Assembly: GCA_947367415.1 (NCBI GenBank)
Contig: CANBEE010000020.1
Span: 1-17,113, forward strand
Reading direction: 5' to 3'
DNA: 17,113 nucleotides
From: an uncultured Bacteroidales bacterium
GTDB lineage: Bacteria; Bacteroidota; Bacteroidia; Bacteroidales; Bacteroidaceae
The position numbers and the translations under genes were made by a program. This document shows positions 7,940 through 12,749 of this stretch, piece by piece (within the stretch, counting starts at the first letter, position 1; each line of letters opens with the position of its first letter). The notes under the pieces were generated by a model. It saw only the letters and a list, made by a program, of their open reading frames with translations, searched no databases and was not told the origin of the DNA.

Positions 7940-8443
7940 TTACCATTTTATATTGATACGGTCGTTTAGGCATCTTTTTGCAAATGCACTACTGTCTGTA
8001 AAAGATTCTATTCTGTTGTTTATAATGTCTTCTGCAGTCATTTTTTCAAGATCGTATCTTTTGTCTAAAATGTAATATTTCCGTTGCTTACTGATTGTAT
8101 TGTTAGTCACTGCAATTATCCAGCTGTCACTAGATTTTGCATCTATAACATATTCTACGAAATTGCCGATGCTGTCGCATTGATTCTCATATGTGGGGAT
8201 AAGTTGAGATCCGCCATAGCAAGTATTCCCGTGTATATTTGACCCTTGAACTATAATTCTTCCTCCTCCATCCCATTCTAACATATATATACCATTTCCT
8301 AGAGAATAGGATCCGTTTAATTCCGGCCAAAACCATTCTGTTGCTGTAAAACAAATATACACAGTAAGCAAGCATCCTATTATATATAGAATGCCCTTGC
8401 CTAGAAAGTGAATTATTCTATCTGTAGACTTGTAAACCTTCAT
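7940..8443 (-). CDS. Hypothetical protein with one N-terminal membrane segment
   Basis: 167 residues that I do not recognise with confidence. One transmembrane or uncleaved signal-anchor helix lies at about 12-34 (FLGKGILYIIGCLLTVYICF) after a basic start. A domain of short beta-strands follows (LNGSYSLGNGIYMLEWDGGG, SDSWIIAVTNN, KYYILDKRYD) and then a helical tail. The pattern of a value-display strand, a W-I-I-A strand and a YYI-D strand resembles small Bacteroidota lipoprotein-like proteins of the DUF3997 kind, but this is a weak impression. The DNA is clearly more AT-rich than queG next to it, suggesting an accessory or acquired gene. The start ATG overlaps by ATGA the stop of a short upstream frame (8440-8532), which looks like the end of a lost partner gene. 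Confidence 0.6.
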   Translation of the reverse strand: MKVYKSTDRIIHFLGKGILYIIGCLLTVYICFTATEWFWPELNGSYSLGNGIYMLEWDGGGRIIVQGSNIHGNTCYGGSQLIPTYENQCDSIGNFVEYVIDAKSSDSWIIAVTNNTISKQRKYYILDKRYDLEKMTAEDIINNRIESFTDSSAFAKRCLNDRINIKW

Positions 8444-8532
8444 CTTATTATAAATTCGACGTATGTGTCATTTTCAGTTCTCCATACATACCAAAGTCTA
8501 TTCCTGCACGCATCTGGAGGAACTTCTTTCAC
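8440..8532 (-). pseudogene. Probable 3' remnant of a gene preceding the hypothetical protein
   Basis: Right after the queG stop a 30-codon frame (GTG at 8532, minus) reads PPDACRNRLWYVWRTEND and ends in a TGA that overlaps the ATG of the next gene. An ATGA junction is typical of two coupled genes, and the peptide has protein-like composition. No ATG start or room for a full gene exists, because queG occupies the upstream DNA. I infer a deletion that removed most of a paired gene. It could also be a real tiny gene or chance. Confidence 0.35.
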
Positions 8533-9485
8533 TAGTCTGTTTCAAATTCATTGGGCTTGTCTGTTGGGTTGCAGCGTGCCTCACTAATGTTTCGGCGCAT
8601 CCCTTCGTAGCCTACTCGCTCCATCGCGCTGTTCTTGGTTAAATCTTTGTATTGCTCTTGTGTCAGACATTGCCAATCGGCAGGGCTGAACATTTTTAAT
8701 TTCTGTGATAGTGCAAATGAAGGTTCATTGGTCGCCACAGCCTTGCTGTTGTGTGGGCACACCTGTTGGCAGGTATCACACCCATATATCCTATTCCCTA
8801 ATTTCCCTATGGCTTCAGCTGGCAGAGGCCCTCGATGCTCAATGGTGAGGTACGAGAGGCAACGTCGGCAATCAATGCCTTCCGTAGTAAGTGCCCCCGT
8901 GGGGCAAGCCTTCAGGCAACGGTTACAACCTTCACAAAACTTCACGTGCTGAGGTTCGATATGCTCGGTTATCTCGACCTCTGCATCAATTGCCAGCACT
9001 CCCAAGAAGCAGTAGCTCCCCTGCCCGGGGATGATAAGGGTGCGGTTACGCCCAATAAAGCCCAGCCCTGCCTTCACTGCCCAATAGCGCTCAAGCAAGG
9101 GAGCCGTGTCGCAGAAGGCACGCCCCTTGACATCAGGTACGAGTGTACGGATGTAGGCAAGCAGCTGGTGCAACTTGTCCTTCACCACGCGGTGATAATC
9201 CGCTCCGTAGGCATAGTAGGCTATCTGGTAGCCCTCCTTAGGCAATAGCCGCTGAGGATAATAGTTGAGCGCCACGACGATGAGCGTACGGCATCCAGGC
9301 TCCAGCAACGTGGGGTCGATGCGAAGCTCGCGGTTACGCTCCATATACCCCATCTCGGCGTGGTAGCCCTGCTCTGTCCAACGGTCAAGGACCTGCACAG
9401 TCTCCTCCTCGACTGGCTCCGCATGGGCAAAGCCGCAGGCGGTAAAACCAATGCGCAAGGCCTCTGCCTCAATCCTGTCTCGCAT
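8532..9485 (-). CDS. queG: Epoxyqueuosine reductase
   Basis: 317 residues, cobalamin-dependent iron-sulfur enzyme. It reduces epoxyqueuosine to queuosine in the wobble base of tRNAs with GUN anticodons (Asp, Asn, His, Tyr), the last step of queuosine synthesis. Visible features: an N-terminal cobalamin-binding region (AYYAYGADYHRVVKDKL at about 89-105), the F-C-D126-T-A-P catalytic segment, GLGFIGRNRTLI, and a ferredoxin-like part with C184xxC187xxC190xxxC194P. The second set of cysteines lies in CRRCLSY (206, 209) and YGCDTCQQVCPHN (236, 239, 243). The C-terminal tail is short, without the HEAT repeats of longer homologues. The ATG lies inside the 3' end of the HU-wHTH gene (17-nt overlap, 9469-9485), so it is probably translated from the same mRNA. 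Other queuosine genes are absent from the window. Confidence 0.95.
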   Translation of the reverse strand: MRDRIEAEALRIGFTACGFAHAEPVEEETVQVLDRWTEQGYHAEMGYMERNRELRIDPTLLEPGCRTLIVVALNYYPQRLLPKEGYQIAYYAYGADYHRVVKDKLHQLLAYIRTLVPDVKGRAFCDTAPLLERYWAVKAGLGFIGRNRTLIIPGQGSYCFLGVLAIDAEVEITEHIEPQHVKFCEGCNRCLKACPTGALTTEGIDCRRCLSYLTIEHRGPLPAEAIGKLGNRIYGCDTCQQVCPHNSKAVATNEPSFALSQKLKMFSPADWQCLTQEQYKDLTKNSAMERVGYEGMRRNISEARCNPTDKPNEFETD

Positions 9486-10086
9486 ACATTCCTTTGGCTA
9501 ATGTATTTTCTACCAGCTTACCCTCGGCCACAAGCACTGCAATGCGGCGATAGGCTGTGCTGAGGCTGCACTTGCATACCGTAGCAAAGGTGCGCGTGTT
9601 GATATACTCATGCTTGCTGAAGTATTCGTCAAGCGCCTCCTCGGCACGCAGTTCGCTGAGCGGATGTGCTACGATGCCGTCGCACTCAAAGGCGAGTTCG
9701 CCCATTATCTTCGTCAGCCGCTTCGATGGAGTGAAGGTGATGCTCTTGGCCACGATATCCTTACTCGTGATGCCTTCCTTCACGCTCTTGCGATGCTCGG
9801 TGCCCACCTCCAGACTCAATGTGCCGAGTCCCCCCAGCTCCACGCGGTTGCCATTGCTCAGTGTGCGTATAATCTCCTCTTCCATACCATTCCATACAGC
9901 CAGCACATCGGCCACCGTGGCACTGCTGGCATAGTTGATGCTCTCGGCCATGTCTCTCAGCGTGCGCTTCTGGCTGTAGGCGATGGTCACACGTATGCCT
10001 TGCAGGTTCTCTGTCTCTGTTCCGTTGAGCAGATGCCTACGTGTGGCACGACACTTGATTACGCTTTTCGTAGATTTCTTTGCCAT
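9469..10086 (-). CDS. HU-family DNA-binding protein fused to a winged helix (HU-HIG type)
   Basis: 205 residues. Residues about 1-128 form an HU-like domain of the longer Bacteroidota type (RTLRDMAESINYASSATVADV, then VELGGLGTLSLEVGTEH and a strand ending SITFTPSKRLTKIM). Residues about 140-203 are a winged helix-turn-helix (INTRTFATVCKCSLSTAYRRI followed by VLVAEGKLVEN). This matches the HU domain fused to wHTH family known in Bacteroidota. It is expected to bend and bind DNA; a specific target is unknown. The final codons overlap the queG start. It is read from its own promoter (10242-10273), giving a leader of about 150 nt that contains five 22-bp repeats, plausible targets for autoregulation. 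It is divergent from the small wHTH gene at 10405. Most Bacteroidales genomes carry many such proteins, often in mobile or variable loci. Confidence 0.88.
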   Translation of the reverse strand: MAKKSTKSVIKCRATRRHLLNGTETENLQGIRVTIAYSQKRTLRDMAESINYASSATVADVLAVWNGMEEEIIRTLSNGNRVELGGLGTLSLEVGTEHRKSVKEGITSKDIVAKSITFTPSKRLTKIMGELAFECDGIVAHPLSELRAEEALDEYFSKHEYINTRTFATVCKCSLSTAYRRIAVLVAEGKLVENTLAKGMYARQD

Positions 10087-10140
10087 TTTTTTAGAATCGT
10101 TAGTCTATTGATTATAAAAGGATTATCTTCGCATGTTTTG

Positions 10141-10250
10141 TCTCCGCGGAGGTGATGAATTGTCTCCGCGAAGGCAATCTATTTTCTCCGCGATGAAAAT
10201 GGTTTGTCTCCGCGATGACAAAATATTTTCTCTTCGCTGAACAAAGATAA
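10141..10250. repeat. Tandem array of five 22-bp direct repeats
   Basis: Units begin at 10141, 10163, 10185, 10207 and 10229, exactly 22 bp apart. The first four share TCTCCGCG followed by A/G, and each unit is preceded by a T-rich TTG or TTT. The fifth is degenerate (TCTCTTCGCTG). The rest of each unit is AT-rich and variable. The first unit contains the perfect palindrome CTCCGCGGAG (10142-10151). The 22-bp period is about two helical turns, so the conserved cores lie on one face of the DNA, as for operators or iterons. The array is downstream of the HU-wHTH promoter, within its leader. Confidence 0.85.
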
Positions 10251-10273
10251 TGAAAGGCTCTATTTTTTGCAAA
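10242..10273 (-). promoter_or_regulatory. Promoter of the HU-wHTH/queG operon
   Basis: On the minus strand TATCTTTG (plus 10249-10242) is a perfect Bacteroidota -7 box. TTTG (plus 10273-10270) is the -33 box, with a 20-nt spacer. The start of transcription would be near 10235, leaving a leader of about 150 nt before the ATG at 10086. The -7 box overlaps the last repeat unit. Confidence 0.7.
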
Positions 10274-10315
10274 CAAACTGACTGAAAATATACCCCGTTC
10301 ACTCCTTTTGGGATA

Positions 10316-10346
10316 TTGACTTCGGCATTTCAAGGTTGTATCTTTG
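10316..10346 (+). promoter_or_regulatory. Promoter of the small wHTH gene
   Basis: TATCTTTG at 10339-10346 is a perfect -7 box. TTGAC at 10316-10320 is a reasonable -33 box with an 18-nt spacer. It faces away from the HU-wHTH promoter with about 43 bp between the two -33 boxes. The expected start near 10353 falls at the first AAACGG repeat, so a protein bound at the 10360-10377 motif would affect initiation. Confidence 0.6.
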
Positions 10347-10359
10347 CAGCAGAAACGGT

Positions 10360-10377
10360 ACATCAAACGGCACGTTT
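10360..10377 (+). repeat. 18-bp motif ACATSAAACGGCAYGTTT, copy 1
   Basis: Located in the leader of the small wHTH gene, just after its predicted start of transcription. A second AAACGG lies 12 bp upstream (10353-10358), making a partial direct repeat. The match to copy 3 (reverse strand) extends to 22 of 25 bases over 10355-10379. Confidence 0.7.
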
Positions 10378-10404
10378 TCGGGTGTTAATACACTGAAAAA
10401 CCGC

Positions 10405-10650
10405 ATGATAGCGTTTCAAACGGAACATTTGCATCTGGCCTTCCTGCAAGCATTGCCCAAGCAGTTCACCAAGGCTGTAGCCATACAGGTAGGTGAGGAG
10501 TGGGGCATCTCGGAGCGTGCCGTGACCAACAAGCTCAACCGCTTGTGCCGCGATTGCTACCTTGAGCGTGTGCGCCACGGCGTATTTGCCAAGATTAGTA
10601 CCACCAAGCGTCGTGCTATCAGCTCGGGAAAACACCGCGATGCTGCATAA
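10405..10650 (+). CDS. Small stand-alone winged-helix DNA-binding protein
   Basis: 81 residues from ATG 10405; a longer frame from TTG 10336 would begin inside the promoter and is not used. Most of the protein is one winged helix-turn-helix: HLAFLQALPKQFTKAVAIQV, then GISERAVTNKLNRLCRDCYL, then a wing RVRHGVFAKI. A basic tail follows (TTKRRAISSGKHRD). The LP-x-x-F-T-x-x-x-A...G-I-S-x-R-x-V...HG-x-x-x-K-I pattern resembles the wHTH found at the end of VirE/DUF3987-type primase-helicase proteins of Bacteroidales mobile elements. It may therefore be a detached or remnant domain, but it has its own consensus promoter. It is flanked by three copies of an 18-bp motif that are candidate binding sites. 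It is divergent from the HU-wHTH gene. Biological role unknown. Confidence 0.7.
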   Translation: MIAFQTEHLHLAFLQALPKQFTKAVAIQVGEEWGISERAVTNKLNRLCRDCYLERVRHGVFAKISTTKRRAISSGKHRDAA

Positions 10651-10707
10651 AGATACTAAAGGTAGGTTCTTTGCAAATTTAGGGGCAACAAATCATTCAT
10701 GGCATCT

Positions 10708-10834
10708 TGTCATTCTGAGCGTTAGCGAAGAATCTCGCGAAGTTTTTTACAGTATAAATCTCTGTCCCAGCGCGGGATTCTTCACTTCGTTGCCTTTGGC
10801 CCCTACGGGCGGCGAACTACGTTTCAGAATGACA
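10708..10834. repeat. Palindromic dispersed repeat, copy 2 (REP-like, longer form)
   Basis: The left arm (10708-10739) carries CATTCTGAGCGTTAGCGAAG and a CGCG end. The right arm (10771-10834) is its inverted counterpart, starting CGCGGGATTCTTCACTTCG and ending CAGAATGACA, but split by about 30 nt (near 10790-10821) that contain a GC-rich stretch. The core matches copy 1 at 7671-7739. Frames running through it are not genes. It fills much of the stretch between 10650 and 11047. The rest of that stretch holds the 18-bp motifs and a candidate promoter, and no gene other than the possible leader. Confidence 0.75.
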
Positions 10835-10856
10835 CGGCATGCCACAAACATGCCGT
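10834..10856 (+). other. Perfect 8-bp hairpin, possible terminator
   Basis: ACGGCATG (10834-10841) pairs with CATGCCGT (10849-10856) around a 7-nt loop and is followed by only two more T. It partly coincides with copy 2 of the 18-bp motif. It could end the small wHTH transcript but the U run is poor. Confidence 0.35.
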
Positions 10857-10863
10857 TTGATGT
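10846..10863 (-). repeat. 18-bp motif ACATSAAACGGCAYGTTT, copy 2 (inverted)
   Basis: The reverse complement fits the consensus at every position (C at S, T at Y). It lies about 200 nt after the small wHTH gene, immediately beyond the palindromic repeat and opposite in orientation to copy 1. Confidence 0.65.
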
Positions 10864-10899
10864 ATCAACTCATTGACCGCGACCTAAGTTAACCTTCAA

Positions 10900-10917
10900 A
10901 AACGTGCCGTTTCATGT
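10900..10917 (-). repeat. 18-bp motif ACATSAAACGGCAYGTTT, copy 3 (inverted)
   Basis: The reverse complement fits the consensus (G at S, C at Y). It is 54 bp beyond copy 2. With copy 1 it makes an imperfect inverted-repeat frame around the small wHTH gene (10355-10379 against 10898-10922, 22 of 25). Confidence 0.7.
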
Positions 10918-11026
10918 GCCGTAATTAGAGTGGATGTCAATAGTTGGGTGTATGATATCTCTGGTAGCTTATGGAGCAAAAACAGTCCTTTTTTATCGAA
11001 CTGAACTAGGAAACCATTTTTTTATG

Positions 11027-11034
11027 TAAGTTTG
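11027..11034 (+). promoter_or_regulatory. Possible -7 box of the DUF3592-like gene pair
   Basis: TAAGTTTG fits TAnnTTTG, in the AT-rich DNA before the gene pair. No TTTG is seen at the -33 position. Confidence 0.4.
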
Positions 11035-11047
11035 CAAAGTCTTTAGC

Positions 11048-11101
11048 ATGAAAGCAAGACATTGTCACCCCATATGGAATCTGTTGCTATGGGTATTATG
11101 A
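11048..11101 (+). CDS. Possible 17-codon leader peptide
   Basis: An ATG just after the candidate promoter reads MKARHCHPIWNLLLWVL. Its TGA overlaps by ATGA an ATG (11098) in frame with the following gene. It may couple translation to that gene, or be chance; there is no homology evidence. Confidence 0.2.
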   Translation: MKARHCHPIWNLLLWVL

Positions 11102-11121
11102 CAATAGAAGTAATAAACTAT

Positions 11122-11703
11122 ATGGCGAAGAAGAAGAACAAAAATAAGAATGGCAATAAAAAGCCTGTGAAGAAGCAACAAAAGAAGGAGGGGATAGAGC
11201 AAAAGAGTATACCTGATGGTATACACGAATATATAATAATTCCTATGCTCCTCATGATACACCTGATAAAACAAGAGGTGTGTGATATAATTGGGCTTCT
11301 CAAAGGAGTTAAGCCTAAACAAGGTCTGCAGATTGGATGCATAGCCTCTCTTTTTATGTTCTTTACGCTGGCATCTTGGGCGGTTGACTTCTTCTTTTAT
11401 AGAGACTACAGACAATATGGAATAGAGAGGAGTGGCATACAAACGACTGCTGTTGTGGTGAAAACTGCAGAACGCGAATATTGGGTTCGTCGCAGAACCC
11501 GTACTTTTCATTACGCTATATATGAATATACCATAGGAGATACGGAATATAGAAAAGAAGTAGGAAACCGCAGGGGCCTATTTCACAGGAATGATACAAT
11601 TGCCATTAAGTATCTTCCCGAATCGCCTGTAGAGAGCTATCCTATTGTTTATATGGGCCATACGCCAAGGTGGATCAGAGGTGTGTATGAACTGTTTAAC
11701 TGA
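11122..11703 (+). CDS. DUF3592-like membrane-anchored protein with Lys-rich N-terminus
   Basis: 193 residues from ATG 11122; in-frame ATGs at 11074, 11089 and 11098 are possible. The first 24 residues are 11 Lys with Asn and Gln (MAKKKNKNKNGNKKPVKKQQ). A hydrophobic or amphipathic stretch lies at about 37-50 and a clear membrane helix at about 71-92 (IGCIASLFMFFTLASWAVDF). The C-terminal domain shows strands TTAVVVKTAE, YAIYEYTIGDTEYRKEV and NDTIAIKYLPESP, the Y-x-Y-x(3)-G/D-x-x-Y ... GD-x-x-x-I-x-YLP pattern of DUF3592-like proteins. By the positive-inside rule the basic tail is cytoplasmic and the strand domain faces the periplasm. Function unknown. It is AT-rich with AGA/AGG arginine codons, unlike the housekeeping genes here. 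The next gene begins 8 nt after its stop and has the same architecture. Confidence 0.65.
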   Translation: MAKKKNKNKNGNKKPVKKQQKKEGIEQKSIPDGIHEYIIIPMLLMIHLIKQEVCDIIGLLKGVKPKQGLQIGCIASLFMFFTLASWAVDFFFYRDYRQYGIERSGIQTTAVVVKTAEREYWVRRRTRTFHYAIYEYTIGDTEYRKEVGNRRGLFHRNDTIAIKYLPESPVESYPIVYMGHTPRWIRGVYELFN

Positions 11704-11711
11704 GCAATGAC

Positions 11712-12143
11712 ATGAAAAGGCAGAGGAAAGCAAGAAAGAAGAAGAAGAGAAGACCAGAGATTCGCACTCGACAAACAAAGGTAGACAGGAGGGGTGAGAA
11801 GAGATTACGCCTAATACTCATAGCCGTCCTCCTTATTGTCTTATTCTTAGACTGGGCGTATCAAAGCTATCAATGCTATAACCTCGCAAAGAAAGGAGAA
11901 GGGACGACTGGAATTGTAACTCGTGTCGTAGAGTATAATGACTCAAGAGATATAATAGAATACGAATATTTCTGCAACGGCAAGAGATACGAAGGGCGCA
12001 GCCATATAGACGGCCCATATCATATGGGCGACACAGTGAATATCTATTACCTTCCCCTAAAGAAAGATGTCAGCCGGATGGTGGATGAGGTGAGGAGCAG
12101 GAATCTCTTTGATAACCTCAAGCGTATCACTCAAAGACTTTGA
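11712..12143 (+). CDS. DUF3592-like membrane-anchored protein with Arg/Lys-rich N-terminus
   Basis: 143 residues. The N-terminal 33 residues hold 19 Lys or Arg (MKRQRKARKKKKRRPEIRTR), followed by one membrane helix (about 34-47, LILIAVLLIVLFLDW). The C-terminal domain repeats the layout of the preceding gene: TGIVTRVVEYND, IIEYEYFCNGKRYEG and MGDTVNIYYLPLKKD. The two look like diverged tandem duplicates. The YEYFCNGKRYEG...GDTVNIYYLP string fits the DUF3592-like pattern well. No function is known; a periplasmic strand domain anchored in the inner membrane is inferred. Its 3' end overlaps the 3' end of the convergent deacetylase gene by 17 nt (12127-12143), leaving no room for a terminator between them. 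Confidence 0.68.
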   Translation: MKRQRKARKKKKRRPEIRTRQTKVDRRGEKRLRLILIAVLLIVLFLDWAYQSYQCYNLAKKGEGTTGIVTRVVEYNDSRDIIEYEYFCNGKRYEGRSHIDGPYHMGDTVNIYYLPLKKDVSRMVDEVRSRNLFDNLKRITQRL

Positions 12144-12738
12144 ACTCATATCCCTCGCTCTTCAGCCACTCGATGGCTCGCGGCAGGGCATAGTAGAGAT
12201 TGTCTACTGCGCGGAGTGAGTCGTGGAAGGTGATGATGGAGCCGTTGCGGGTGTATTTGTGAATCTTGCGCAATATCTGACGGCCATTGAGCTTGGGATT
12301 GTAGTCGCGCGTCACGAGGTCCCACATGACGATGCGGTAGCGCTCGCTCAGTGCGCGGTATTGCCTGAGGCGCATGATGCCGTGAGGCGGACGGAAAAGG
12401 TCGGTGGTGAGGTAGCAGTCGGCCTTGTCGATATTGGCGATGTATCGCTCGGTGCGCTCCTCGAATCCCTTGAGGTGGTTGAAGGTGTGGTTGCCTATGC
12501 GGTGTCCGCGCTCCACGACCATCTTGTACTCATCGGAATGCTTGCGCACATTGTCGCCCACCATGAAGAAGGTGGCCTTGATGCCGTACTTGTCCAATAC
12601 ATCAAGTACCCAAGGCGTAACCTCGGGTATGGGGCCGTCGTCAAAGGTAAGGTATACGGCCTTTTCTGTAGAATCCATCCGCCAGCATGCACGCGAGTAC
12701 AGCCGGCGGATGAATTGTGGTGGTTGCTCAATGAACAT
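12127..12738 (-). CDS. NodB-type polysaccharide deacetylase (CE4)
   Basis: 203 residues, a nearly minimal NodB domain. Carbohydrate esterase family 4 motifs are all present: T31-F-D33-D34-G-P with the catalytic base and metal ligand, H84-x3-H88 (HTFNH) metal ligands, R116-P-P-H-G, W139-D in the active-site groove, and T-F-H172-D with the catalytic acid. It should be a metal-dependent N- or O-deacetylase acting on a GlcNAc- or MurNAc-containing glycan or peptidoglycan; the exact substrate cannot be told. No clear signal peptide is seen (MFIEQPPQFIRRLYSRACW), so location is uncertain. The ATG lies 11 nt after the stop of the DUF2723 gene on the same strand, so the two form an operon. Its 3' end overlaps the convergent gene by 17 nt. 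Confidence 0.92.
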   Translation of the reverse strand: MFIEQPPQFIRRLYSRACWRMDSTEKAVYLTFDDGPIPEVTPWVLDVLDKYGIKATFFMVGDNVRKHSDEYKMVVERGHRIGNHTFNHLKGFEERTERYIANIDKADCYLTTDLFRPPHGIMRLRQYRALSERYRIVMWDLVTRDYNPKLNGRQILRKIHKYTRNGSIITFHDSLRAVDNLYYALPRAIEWLKSEGYEFKVFE

Positions 12739-12749
12739 ATGGGTCTCTT

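Noticed and set aside
10141..10250. CRISPR array
   Set aside because: The 22-bp period leaves only about 11-14 variable bases per unit, the last unit is degenerate, and no cas genes are nearby.
10336..10404. N-terminal extension of the small wHTH protein from TTG
   Set aside because: The extension would start inside the -7 box and upstream of the predicted transcription start, and the DNA there is a repeat found also in noncoding DNA.
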